Origin: Arenicola marina
Lineage: Eukaryota; Annelida; Polychaeta; Arenicolidae
Reading direction: 5' to 3'
Length of the DNA: 64,000 nt
Assembly: GCA_964019135.1 (NCBI GenBank)
Contig: OZ025249.1
Location: forward strand, 29,587,759 to 29,651,758
The position numbers and the translations under genes were made by a program. Below the pieces are notes generated by a model. The model had not been told where the DNA came from and ran no database searches. It saw only the letters and a list, made by a program, of their open reading frames with translations. This document shows positions 46,448 to 58,900 of this stretch, in pieces. Numbering within the stretch: the first letter of the stretch is position 1; every line of letters begins with the position of its first letter.

Positions 46448-49400
46448 TGGAGATCTTAAATGAAAGCAAGCTGCAACAGCAGTCGCTAGTGGAGACGCTT
46501 CAGCTACCGAAAACTGAAATGATGACATTTGATGGGGATCCACTTAAGTATTGGGCATTCATTCGTACGTTTGACACAGTGGTCAACAAGGACACATTTC
46601 GCGATGAGGCGAAGCTCTCTAAGCTACTCCAGTACTGCGTAGGACCTGCAAAACGGATAATATAATGCTGCACCGTCATGGAGCCATCCACCGGTTACCG
46701 ACGTGCCAGGGAACTGTTGGCCACTCGCTTTGGAGATACATATCGCATAACTGAGGCTTGGATCGAGACGTTGGTCAACCGCCCTGAAGTAAAGAACAGC
46801 AAGGCCTTGCAGGAATACGCTGATGAACTGTGTGTCTGTCGTGAGACACTGTACAGTATGGACACATTGGAACAGCTGGATAACAGCAGGAGCTTACTGT
46901 TGATCGCTGAGAAGCTCCCAGTCGATGTACGCAAGGGTTGGGCGAGGAAGGCCTATCAGATAAAGACCGATCGAGGCAGGCCTCCAACCATCAATGACAT
47001 TATTGATTACATAAACACAGCTTCAGAACAAGCAAACGACCCAGTCATTGGTCGCCTTCTCCAGGCAAGCGATAAACCTGTGTACCAGGATGGAAAAGCG
47101 AAGAAGGGTAAAGGAGACAACCAACGAGTAAATTTCACCGCGCAGGTTGAGTCACCAAAAAGACCGGCCGTGGAGAATTCTCAAGGCGCTACCAGATTAA
47201 TGTCAGCGCCACAGACACAGGCTTCGATCGAGCCATGTTACTACTGTGGTGGAAACCACAATCTCTTCGGTTGCAATGAGTTCAAGTCGCTTAGGGTTGG
47301 CGAACGTCTAGACTTTGCACAAAGTAAGCGACTCTGTGTCAACTGTTTACAGGGTGATCATCGAACAAGCGAATGCCAGAAGAACAGTGTGTGCACCGTG
47401 CCGGGATGTGGGCGCAAACATACAAAGTTCTTGCATCTTCCGACACGCACTTATGACAACACGTCAGGTGGCACTTATAGCCAGAACAGCACACCAGACA
47501 ACACCATGCCTAGGCAGTCAAGAGCCATAGCAACTCCCCAGAACGCGACTTGTGGCCTCACTGGGGCGGGCGTCTGCGATGTCGCACTCCCCATTGTCTC
47601 AGTTATGGTTCGCGCTCATGGAACTTCGACCTTTAAGCCAACGTTCGCCCTGCTGGACTCCGGGTCTACGCAGACGTTTTGTTCCGAATATCTCATGAAT
47701 GAGCTCGAAGCACAAGGGCTAAAAAATACAGTGAGACTCACGACGCTCGACAATCCCGACGCGGCCATAGACACTTACGTTGTTCACCTTGAGGTCGCAG
47801 ATATGGAGGTTGAGGTTCTCGTTCCCCTTATAAACGTATTGACTATGCCTAAACTCCACGTCTGCGCAGACGACACGAAGGGTGCGAACCTAGCCAACTG
47901 GTCTCACCTCCGAGATATCGTGTTGCCAAACATCCCGAACCAGGAGGGGCATCTTCTGATCGGCCAAGACAATCCAGCGTTATTGATCCCGAGGGAGATC
48001 AGAGAAGGTGAGGCTGGTACGCCCTACGCTGTCCGCACCGTTCTCGGTTGGACCTTAAATGGACCGCTAGGTGTTGGTCCAGCCAAGCGTGTCTCAGCGC
48101 ACTTCACCGTTACCGACAACACCCTCCAGCGCCAAGTCGAAAGGTTTTGGCAACCAGGCCCTGGCAGAGACGACGTTGAGATGTCGCTGAACGACCGGAA
48201 GGTTATTCAAATGTGGAAACAATCTCTCCGTCGCCAGGGACATCACTTCAGCCTCGACATCCCTTTCAAGCGTCGCCCACCGGGTCTGCCGGACAACAGG
48301 CCTATGGCAGAACAGCGACTTCGTCTGCTTGGAAAAAGGCTAAGCAAGGATGATGCACTCAGGGACAAGTACATTGCGGGAGTTACGGAACTACTAGACA
48401 AGAAGCACGCCGAAGAAGTCCCACGCGATCAGCTAGACCGCCACGATGGTTATGTGTGGTATTTGCCGCATCATCCAGTGATTCATCCTAGGAAGCCGGA
48501 CAAGGTACGCATAGTTTTCGATTGCGCCGCACAACATCGTGGCACTTCTCTTAATGACAACGTGCATCAAGGACCTGAGTTAACCAACAAGGTTCTAGGA
48601 GTGTTGATACGCTTTAGAGAAGACCCCATCGCCTTCATGGCCGATGTCGAAGGAATGCTCCACCAGGTCCTTGTTAACGAAGCTGATCGTGATGCACTCC
48701 GGTTCTTGTTGTGGGAGACCGACGACCCAGCGAAACCCACCCAGGTGTACCGAATGACCTCTCATCTGTTCGGCGGGGTATGGAGTCCGAGCTGCGCCAA
48801 TTTCGCGCTCAAGCGTACGGCGTCCGAACATGGTCTGGAATACAGTGTCGAGACTGTTTCGACCATAGATAAGAATTTCTACGTCGATGACTGCCTGAAG
48901 GCAGTGCCAACTGTGGCAATGGCGACTACTCTTGTAAGAGAACTGCGAGAGTTGCTGGCAAAGGGCGGTTTCCGAATTAACAAGTGGGTCAGCAACTCAC
49001 GGGAGGTGTTGGGGTCGGTTCCCAAGACGGAATGGGCCAAGGAGACCAAATCTTTAGACCTAGATCGCGAGGCTTTACCTACTGAGCGAGCACTTGGAGT
49101 ACTCTGGGAGGTGGAAAAGGACACCTTCGGGTACGACGTCAAAGTGAAGAACAAACCCTGCACTCGTAGAGGTCTGCTGAGTGTACTCGGCTCAGTGTAT
49201 GACCCTCTGGGTTTCGTCGGCCCATACGTAATGTTGGCAAAAATGCTGTTCCAGCATTTATGCAGAATAAAATCTGGCTGGGATGATCCTATGCCGGAAG
49301 TCATCGCCAGGCAATGGGGCCGGTGGTTGGATCAATTGCCTACCCTCCGCGGTTGGTCCATCCCGCGTTGCATCAGACCAACGGTTGACAGCGATATTGC

Positions 49401-49944
49401 GACCACGGCACAGCTACATCATTTTTGTGACGCATCAGAGAAAGGTTATGGCGCCGTTTCGTATCTGAGGGTGGTGGACGCCACAGATCGTGTTCATTGC
49501 GCCCTGCTGATGTCCAAAGCCAGATTGGCACCCTTGAAGCCACTCACCATTCCGCGCCTGGAACTAACAGCTGCCGTTATCGCCGTGAAACTTGAATGTG
49601 CTGTTCGCAGGGAAATGCAAATAACTTTGCTGGAATCGGTTTTCTGGAGCGACAGCATGATTGTATTGCACTACGTCAAGAATGAAGAAAAGAGATACCA
49701 GACATTTGTTGCAAACCGTGTTGCTAAGATCCGGGAGCATTCAAATCCAACTCAGTGGAGACACGTGGATACTAGTGTATCCACGTGTCAAATCCGGCTG
49801 ATGATCTGTCGCGTGGACTGTCTGCGCAGGAGTTCGTCACCAGCGAGCGCTGGATACAAGGACCAGAGTTCCTGTGGCAGAAAGACAGCTTCTGGCCTTC
49901 GCAGCCAGACTTCTCTCGAGTATCAGACAATGATCTTGAAGTAA
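46387..49944 (+). pseudogene. BEL/Pao gag end, protease, reverse transcriptase, RNase H
   Basis: One frame with a single TAA at 46663-46665. In order: a gag-like domain (LPKTEMMTFDGDPLKYWAF), two zinc knuckles (CYYCGGNHNLFGC and CVNCLQGDHRTSEC, about 47236-47450), an aspartic protease (LLDSGSTQTFC near 47650), reverse transcriptase with FYVDDCLKA (near 48877) and RNase H (HFCDASEKGYGAVSY near 49420). Order and motifs are those of BEL/Pao rather than Gypsy or Copia. The frame ends early because of a short inverted insertion at 49759-49788. Confidence 0.85.
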
Positions 49945-51447
49945 AAAAGGAGACACAAGTTTACGCGACCATAACTGACGGCAAGCATGACGTCATTGAG
50001 ACTCTCTTGCAGAAACATTCGACGTGGTACAGGCTCAAGAAAGCCGTAGCTTGGATCCTGCGTTTCAGGCACTATCTGCGCCTTAGATCAGAGTCGCCAC
50101 GCTTGAATTGCGCCCGGGGAGCGCTCACAGTGTTCGAGTTGATCTCGTCGGAAAGAGAGATAGTTCGCTATATTCAGAGGACGGCCTTCGATTCTGCCGA
50201 TCTGAAGACCAGTGGAATTCGAGCACTGTGTCCAGTACTGATGGACGGCTTGATCTGCATAGGTGGACGTTTGGACAATTCGTCTATCAGCGACGAAGCG
50301 AAACACCCTCGCATTCTACCTTATTCTCACCCAGTTGTCGGATTGATCGTCGAACACTACCACGTTTCTTTCGGACATTGCGGGGTAGAACGTACCCTCG
50401 CCGAAATGCGGCAGCGGTACTGGATCGTCCGGGGACGCTCTGCGGTGAAGCGGGTAGTCTACCGATGCATCCCGTGTCGCAAGATGAAGGCGGCTCCAGA
50501 ATCGCAACAGATGGCGGACTTGCCAATGGACCGTGTCACTCCAGGTCTCAGCCCTTTCACCATGGTTGGGGTGGATTTTTTTGGTCCTTATCTGGTTAAG
50601 AGAGCCAGATCTCAACTGAAAAGGTATGGTTGCCTTTTTACGTGCCTGGCCACATAGGGCTGTACACATTGAAGTGTGTCAGTCGCTGGAGACTGAATCC
50701 TTTATAAACGCTCTTCAGCGATTCATCAGTCGCCGCGGAAACCCAATCGAGATCCGCTCCGACAATGGCACTAACTTTGTCGGAGCCGACAGGGAGTTAA
50801 AACGAGCTATTCAAGAGTGGAACCAAGAAAAAATCCACAGTGTGCTTCGCCAGAAGGAAATCCGGTGGATCTTCAATCCCCCGGCGGCTTCCCACATAGG
50901 TGGAGCGTGGGAGCGCCAGATCAGGACGGTGCGCTCAGTCCTCAGTGGAGTACTTCAACAACAGCCGCTGGACGATGAAGAGTTAACCACCTTCATGTGT
51001 ATTGTCGAAAACATCATCAACGGCCGCCCTGTAACCAAGTTGTCGGACGACCCGCGGGACGCGGCTCCACTGACGCCGAACCACATTCTACTGCTTCGCT
51101 CTGGGTCATCTCTCCCGCCCGGAGTCTTCGTTCTGCAGGATGTTTACCGCCGGCGATGGCGCCCCGTCCAGTACCTGGCGGACGTCTTCTGGCAGCGGTG
51201 GGTGAAGGAATACTTATTGTCGCTCCAACGACGCCAGAAATGGTTGTGTCCTCGCAGGAACCCACAGCCTGGTGATCTGGTGCTTATCAGATACGAGAGC
51301 ACACCTCGTCATCAGTGGCCGCTCGGACTGGTCACTGAGGTCTTCAAAGGGAAAGATGGACTTGTGAGATCTGCACAAGTGAAGACGCAGGCAACCGTAC
51401 TTCACCGGCCAACGGACAAGATCTGCCTCTTGGAAGGCGTCGACTAG
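49785..51447 (+). pseudogene. BEL/Pao integrase region, frameshifted
   Basis: Two overlapping frames, 49785-50657 and 50626-51447, separated by an indel near 50640. The first has the H2C2 zinc-binding domain (HVSFGHCGVERTL, then CIPCRKMKA) and the first catalytic aspartate (VGVDFFGPYL). The second has the other two acidic residues (IRSDNGTNFVG; HIGGAWERQIR) and a C-terminal domain (NPQPGDLVLIRYES). It integrates element DNA in intact relatives; this copy is broken. Confidence 0.85.
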
Positions 51448-51604
51448 TGATTGAGTTCACGAACATTTGATTGTGTGATTGATTATGTTTTTGTGTTGTC
51501 GCTCCGTGATTTCTAGGAACATAGAATTATGCGTTTGAACTGTAAAGAGAATCTGTTCGCTTTTTTGGGGTAAAATGTTATGTAGGCATTTTAGGGGCCG
51601 GTAA

Positions 51605-52172
51605 TGTAGCGCACAGACTTATCGGCTAACTTCTTTGCACTTATCGGTTATAATTTATACCGGACGGCCACCAGGGGCGTGTCGAGCGGAAGTTTGCTCA
51701 GTGTGTTTTCTAGTTGATCTGTTGATACGACGTTTCATTGTTTAACAAGACGCCCCAGCTTTGTAAGTTTGTTTTCTCTTGTTTTAAGTAATACTCCAGT
51801 TTACATTTATAGTGGATTACAGGGACGGGCCTTTTGTTTACATTGTAAGTAACTACGGCTAAATTAAGTGTTTTGTCATGTAATTTGAAGGCTGAAGGTT
51901 CACGCTATTATTGCGCCGGTAGCCAGTCCTGTTGTACTATGACAGACATTAATTTTTGTTGATATATTCATGCTTGAAATGTTAAGTTTGTTAATTGGTT
52001 TAACAAGAGATATATTAGTCAGTAACGAGAGGGTATATTTTCTCTCTCTTTCAGATTGAACCGCTGTACAATTTGACAACATTATAGTGTATAAAACACT
52101 ATTGACACCACAGCGTGTATCAGTGCAGGGCATGTGTTTTTTTGACAAAATAAACAGTTGTGATACTCTACA
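51605..52172 (+). repeat. BEL/Pao 3' LTR
   Basis: 568 bp with canonical ends TGT...ACA. It matches the 5' LTR with scattered substitutions and small indels, and has a poly(A) signal AATAAA near its end (52149-52154). Confidence 0.85.
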
Positions 52173-52174
52173 CC

Positions 52175-52313
52175 ACCCCCCCCCCCCCCTCCGAGAATTT
52201 TGTTTTCGCTGACCTTCTTTAACGCATTTCAGGGTTTTGTTATTATTAGTCATTTCCCTGTGAGATGCGTTGGAAAAACTGTACAGCGAGTCAACAAAAT
52301 ATAAAATACGTAC
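52175..52313. repeat. Poly-C-led flank, right copy
   Basis: Same sequence as 44569-44713 with a few changes, immediately after the 3' LTR. From 52314 to 52651 nothing further is recognised. Confidence 0.75.
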
Positions 52314-52651
52314 ACAGGCGGTAGAAGAATGACGCTTGAAGCCCACTTCATCAAACGAAATAGAGTACGGTTCTGCCTGCTCTATTACCGACCAGACCAG
52401 CCAATAAAAGCGGCCAAAAGGGCAAAGAGATGAAATCCCAAACTAAGACGTACACCCCTTCGAGTGTCCTTCGACCACGATTATACGTCCTGGTTCATCG
52501 AATTAAGAAAGAAAAGGCGGTGAACGATAAAAACTACTTCCGGGTCTACAAATCGAAAGTCAGTAAATTCCTTCCTTAAATTCGATAATTTAACATTTCG
52601 CTTATCATTTGTTCAATATAACACAGGAAAGGTAAGCGTGTAAATATGGAA

Positions 52652-52657
52652 TTTATT
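52652..52657 (-). terminator. Poly(A) signal of TSPAN-A
   Basis: TTTATT on the plus strand gives AATAAA on the minus strand, about 165 nt beyond the TSPAN-A stop. It is the first such signal downstream. Confidence 0.5.
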
Positions 52658-52818
52658 GTTTAGTTCCAGTCATTGTCTATTCACGAAAACGTGGCTGTTT
52701 CTGTTAAATCGCCGGCGGATAGAGCTTAATATCATCCCGTGACCATTAGAAAAAAATTAGGCAACACAATCAATAAGAAACGAAAACTAATTGACTACAT
52801 GACCATGATTAGATGCAC

Positions 52819-52962
52819 TTAATCTGCACTCCATGGTCCTTTGATGATTTGGTACTTGGGTTTGGCTTTTTCGGGTTGGTCACTCTCGACTGTCGTGCCA
52901 TGACCCTTTGGTCTCTTCTGTAGTCGCAGCAGTATACTACTGGCGGTCGCTATCCCAAGTAA
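52819..52962 (-). CDS. TSPAN-A exon 8 (end of TM4, C-terminal tail)
   Basis: Acceptor AATAATTGCAG; begins LLGIATASSILLRLQKR, finishing TM4 and entering a basic cytoplasmic tail; stop TAA at 52821-52819. 47 codons plus stop. Confidence 0.85.
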   Translation of the reverse strand, partial: LLGIATASSILLRLQKRPKGHGTTVESDQPEKAKPKYQIIKGPWSAD

Positions 52963-55900
52963 CTGCAATTATTCAACAACATGAACAATTGGAATAACCT
53001 TAACCATATAGCCTGATATATATGGACAACACTTTCACTGCATATCTTGCCTGAAGAGGAGCCATTACACGATTTAATTTAAGTAAAATACTCCCAGAGT
53101 AATATAAAACCCAAGCCGTTGACAAATCAATAATTATATATCTACCGTTGCGCAGTGCATTTAATGACCAGTCTACCGACCTGTCAAGGCGTGGCTTTGC
53201 TTACCATACTGAGGGTTGGTTGTCTGGAGCGATATGATATTGTAACTTACGTAGGTTAGTTCATATTTATATAGCAGGATAAGTACACTACCTGTAGAAC
53301 AAGCAATGTTCCACACAGGCCCAGCAGCACCAGCAGCACGGTCGTAAAGGCAGAGGTTATCTGAGGCCCGCACCCTGTCTGCAAAAGACAAAGATACAAG
53401 TATGCTTACGTTAAAAAGCTTACTAAATGGTTGTATGGCATCAGTGCTGATGGTTCCAGACGCACGGTGTGCAGACTGAAATGATCGTGATTCATTGAGT
53501 AGCCATTGCTGTCATCATTACTGAATCTTTGATCATTGCTGTCATCACCATAGAACCTGTGATCATTGCTGTCATCACCATAGAACCTGTGATCATTGCT
53601 GTCATCACCACATTGCCTTTGATCATAGCTGTCATCACCTTAGCGCATTTGATAATTGCTGTTATATCACCATAGAACCTATTATCATTGCTGTCATCAC
53701 CACAGTGCCTTTGATCATTGCTGTTATCACCATAGAACCCATTATCATTGCTGTCATCACCACATTGTCTTTGATCATTGCTGTCATCACCATAGAACCT
53801 GTGATCATTGCTGTCATCACCATAGAACCTGTGATCATTGCTGTCATCACCATAGAACCTGTGATCATTGCTGTCATCACCACATTGTCTTTGATCATTG
53901 CTGTCATCACCTTAGCGCATTTGATAATTGCTGTTATATCACCATAGAACCTATTATCATTGCTGTCATCACCACAGTGCCTTTGATCATTGCTGTTATC
54001 ACCATAGAACCCATTATCATTGCTGTCATCACCACATTGTCTTTGATCATTGCTGTCATCACCATAGGACCTGTGATCATTGCTGTCATCACCATAGAAC
54101 CTGTGATCATTGCTGTCATCACCACATTGCCTTTGATCATAGCTGTCATCACCTTAGCGCATTTGATAATTGCTGTTATATCACCATAGAACCTATTATC
54201 ATTGCTGTCATCACCACAGTGCCTTTGATCATTGCTGTTATCACCATAGAACCCATTATCGTTGCTGTCATCACCACATTGTCTTTGATCATTGCTGTCA
54301 TCACCATAGAACCTGTGATCATTGCTGTCATCACCACATTGCCTTTGATCATAGCTGTCATCACCTTAGCGCATTTGATAATTGCTGTTATATCACCATA
54401 GAACCTATTATCATTGCTGTCAGCACCACAGTGCCTTTGATCATTGCTGTTATCACCATAGAACCCATTATCATTGCTGTCATCACCACATTGTCTTTGA
54501 TCATTGCTGTCATCACCATAGAACCTATTATCATTGCTGTCATCACCACAGTGCCTTTGATCATTGCTGTTATCACCATAGAACCCATTATCATTGCTGT
54601 CATCACCACATTGTCTTTGATCATTGCTGTCATCACCATAGAACCTGTGATCATTGCTGTCATCACCATAGAACCTGTGATCATTGCTGTCATCACCACA
54701 TTGCCTTTGATCATTGCTGTTATCACCATAGAACCCATTATCATTGCTGTCATCACCACATTGTCTTTGATCATTGCTGTCATCACCTTAGAACCTGTGA
54801 TCATTGCTGTCATTACCACATTGCCTTTGATCATAGCTGTCATCACCTTAGCGCATTTGATAATTGCTGTTATATCACCATAGAACCTATTATCATTGCT
54901 GTCATCACCACAGTGCCTTTGATCATTGCTGTTATCACCATAGAACCCATTATCATTGCTGTCATCACCACAGTGCCTTTGATCATTGCTGCCATCACCA
55001 CATTGTCTTTGATCATAGCTGTCATCACCTTAGCGCATTTGATAATTTCTGTCAACACCATAGAACCTCTTACCATTGCTGTCATGGCATCCTTCCACAA
55101 GGTTAATTGGACGCGACGCAATATGTGAAGTTTTTATCACAGAACATGTTTAAAGCAATATATTCTCTATGTCTTGTATTATCAACCTCTTCTCCATGTC
55201 AAATAAGTATATTTTGTCTTGAATTTAAATCCTGAAAGCCTGTGGGCTATCCGGAGAGAAGCAATTTGGTCACCGGAGCAGAAGTTGGTGGACGGCTTTA
55301 TATCCCTGCGCGCCTGTTCGCTGTTCGGTATTCTGTGTGTGATATCGACCGCGGCTCGCTATCACGTCCGCGCGCGATATAAATAAACCGCGCAGTTTTA
55401 TGTTGAAATTGTTGTTTTACAGACTCTCAGAGATATAAAACATATATGCATCATAATTTTTAGATACTGTTAGTCTTGATTCTAAAATGTAAAAAATCTT
55501 AGATGGCGCATGTAAGTATATTGCTTTAAGTTAACCGACTCTGTAAACTGATTATGCACTAGCTGAATGCTTAACGGCGAGTTATAACTGTATATCATAT
55601 GCCTGTTTCTTTGTGGTCTTCTTAAACGTCATACTGCACTGTTTATGTTCTACCATTGTGCATATCGAGGTACTACGACTTTAGTATTTCGGCTTATGTT
55701 TTCGTGGGTTGTATTGCCCAATTTCACAAATGTGTGTAATATGATGGCCTAAAACCACGATCCATCCTTCCCTCTCTGTTCTGAACGACTCTGGTGACTG
55801 TCCTAGACCTGTATCAGTCCTTACTCACCAGGAAAGGAACGACTCTGATGCCTGTCTGAGACCTGTATCAGTCCTTACTTACCTGGAAAAGTGGAGAGCC

Positions 55901-58900
55901 TAGCGGCACGTGGATCGGTGGCCCTGCTCTGGCATGTCTATGTGGTCGCAGGATAAACATATCATATGCATTTCTTCGGAAGGAGTACAGGGTTACCCCC
56001 GGGGACATGACATGACCAACCAACCAACCTGGAAAGGTGTGTATTCCAAGGCTCCCCCGACGTCTGTGATACCGTAACATGATATGTCCAGAGTTCCGTT
56101 GTCCGCGTTGAGGTAATTTTGCGGTCCATCGTAGCCACAGCATGACAGCTGTTAGATACAAATACCCGTTACAAAACACGAGGGTGGAAAATGAAGATTG
56201 AAATGTGTATATCACACGCGATGTGTTAGATGTTCATTCATTAATGACGTCAGGTTACCGCCGATACAATTCTGCCTTCTACTGGCCACGCCCTTTAAAT
56301 CGCCAATGCATGGAGGGCAGAGTTCATCAATCGCAAAAGCGGGATTATCGAATATAAATTGTGTACCAAAACCGCTAAAACGAAAAACATCAGCTTTTGC
56401 ATGAGAAACTGAGCTCTCAGCCGATAAACATGGCTTTTCGCAGACGAAGCAATATCTTCTGTTGACATAAAACATTTTTTTAGTAATTTATAAAGTCACT
56501 TTTCGATCGGATCAGGCCTTTTACGAGTAGGGTCGTAGGTTCAATTCCCCATTACGTCCTCACTGACCTCTAACTGTATCCTATTGCGCTCTGTTTGATC
56601 GGCTATGTTCCATACTTGTCTCTGGTTGCCGATAACCTGTCGAGATGAAAAGCTCTGTAATATATGTTTCTATTACTGTATATAATAAATATGCATACGA
56701 TGTAAATAAAAATGTTATGAATATGCCCAAGGAATGCCTAAATACAAATGGTGACCCAAACCAATTTTTTTTTTTTTTTTTTTTTTTTTTCAAACATCAA
56801 GTCCAATTGACCTATTCACAACAACAATAAAACATGATGGAGAAAGAAAAGACATTGTTTACGTCAATGCAATGTTTAGTTTCTCAAGCCAGTTACATAT
56901 ATTTTTAATTTTTGTTACCCTGGTTACCCTGTATATGTAATTTTTCTGTTTTAATTCAGCCAGAAATAATTTATTGATATCGGAGTGAATACATCTAGTT
57001 TCTCTTTGGTTAAGTATCAAGTAGATTTTTGTATATTATATAGCTGCATACGGTTATTCCAAAGTTATCTATATAGCTGTTGCAACCAGTTACGATGTAG
57101 GCTGGTGTAACAGTTCTACACATTACGAATGAAACAGCTTTCCAAATGTTATTGATATAATCACACCAGAATAACATGTAAGGTATGGTATGAGAATCGC
57201 GACAGTAAGGACAATAGTCATTTTCTCTAAGTTTAATTTATTTCAGATTGTAGTTACAAGTTAAAATATTGTGCAAAATCTTATAGTTAAATTCTGACAA
57301 TTTAGAGTCCGTGATGTCAATCACTTTTCGACTAAAAGCTGCCAATGTGTCTTCCTCAGCAGGTAGCAGACACCAATTGCCTAACGCCTTCAGAGGTTTT
57401 TTAACCTCGTACTTACAGCTTACTAATGCTTTATATATGTCTTTAGATTTGATATTATTGTTTAAACATGTAATAGAGCCTGTAGTTACACAAGGGAAAA
57501 TAGTCATGACATCGCGTAGTTTTAACATTATATCTCTATATGGATATAGAGCTTTCTTTAGTAACTTGATTTGACGCAGTATATCTCTCTGGTCATTTAT
57601 CATATTGTACAGGTAGGTTTCATCGACACTTCCATTTGTGAATTTCAAATGGTGTACTTTAGTGATACCAACCTTAATAAACGAATTAAAGAGTAGGCAT
57701 GTTTTTACATTCCTGTTACCTAACATTAGGCTTACGTTTTGGTTTCCCCATAAAGACTCACTAAGTAAACTCTCGATATCTTGTGGCTTCGGTCGAACGT
57801 TGGCTTTCGCGTACGCACTTATGATATTTGAATAGAAGGTGGGCAATTTGGATAACTCAGGCAAGGAACTTTTTTCACTGAAGCACATGTCAATGATTGG
57901 TGTTTGAAACTGCTCGCAATATCCTTTACCTAGGACAGCCCAATTTGCATTATTTTCATCTGCAAGTAGTCGTATCAGCCACTTGGCTTTCAGGGAGTCA
58001 ATATACGAGTCTAAGTCTATCATTGCCACTCCGCCATACACTTTTGGTGACATCAATACATTACGTTTAATACGTTCCGTTCTATTCCAGATAAAATTAT
58101 ACAGTAGCTTGTTAAGTTTCTTAACTACGTCGGGTGGCACTATAACGCAGGTTGCAATAAACGATATCTTTGGTATAATTAAGGCTTTTATTACAGTTAG
58201 CTTGCCAAAGAGTGTTAACTTCCTTTTTTTCCAGGTACTTAAAACTTTCTCTATGGATAGTAGTTTGTTAGTCCAGTTTAAATTATTACACTCTTCACTA
58301 TCATTTCCGATATACACGCCGGGACACTTCACAGGCTCTTCCAATATTGCTATACCGTGGGGGGTTACCTCTTTTTTATTCCCGCTGTGACCGACATTCA
58401 TACACATGGTTTTTGCTAGGTTTAGTTTTAGTCCTGCTACTTTTTCAAATTCATTTAATTCATCGAGCACCCCTGTAATTTGTTCGGCGTTTTGTAGGAG
58501 TAGTGTCAAGTCGTCAGCATATTGGGATACCTTTAGCTCGTGCTCTTGCTGTCTGATTCGAACCTTGAAACCCTTTATACCCTGATTGTTTTTTAAATTA
58601 ATGGCCAGCAATTCAATAGCTATGACGAACAGCATCGCCGAGAGTGGACAGCCCTGCTTTATACCGCGAGACAAGTTAACAGGATTTGAAAAGTGACCGT
58701 TGTTTTTGACCCGCGCAGATGAATCTTAATACAACAGTCGGACCCATTGGATGAATGATTTTCCGAACTCAAATTTTGTCAGCGACTGGTGTAGAAAATC
58801 CCATTCTAAACTGTCAAAAGCTTTCTCGAACTCCAAAAATAGAAGAATACCACTGACATGTTTACGATTTGCATAATCTATAACGTCTTGCATCATACGG

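Larger units (their letters stand above)
44714..52172 (+). mobile_element. BEL/Pao LTR retrotransposon, decayed
   Basis: Complete architecture: 5' LTR, gag, protease, reverse transcriptase, RNase H, integrase, purine-rich AGGGGCCGG before the 3' LTR, 3' LTR. The copy is dead. A 274-bp element is inserted in gag, gag/pol has a frameshift near 46390, there is an in-frame TAA at 46663-46665, and frameshifts near 49780 and 50640. It lies in the gap between the tetraspanin genes, 3' of TSPAN-A. Confidence 0.9.

Noticed and set aside
53656..55128. His/Cys-rich frames of up to 248 codons that resemble zinc-finger repeats
   Set aside because: Products of the 30-bp minisatellite; several frames and both strands are open and the His/Cys spacing reflects the unit, not a known finger.
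55868..56215. 115-codon minus-strand frame (MIYTFQSSFSTLVFC...)
   Set aside because: It is a shadow frame over TSPAN-A exon 6. The tetraspanin frame with CCG, SC and proper splice sites explains the region better.
56212..56475. 87-codon minus-strand frame (MFYVNRRYCFVCEKPC...) with a few cysteines
   Set aside because: Lies in TSPAN-A intron 5 and lacks phase-compatible splice sites; including it would break the loop between exons 5 and 6.
56520..56565. tRNA-like B box (GGTTCAATTCC)
   Set aside because: No matching A box, acceptor stem or anticodon arm at the right distance; at most a SINE remnant.
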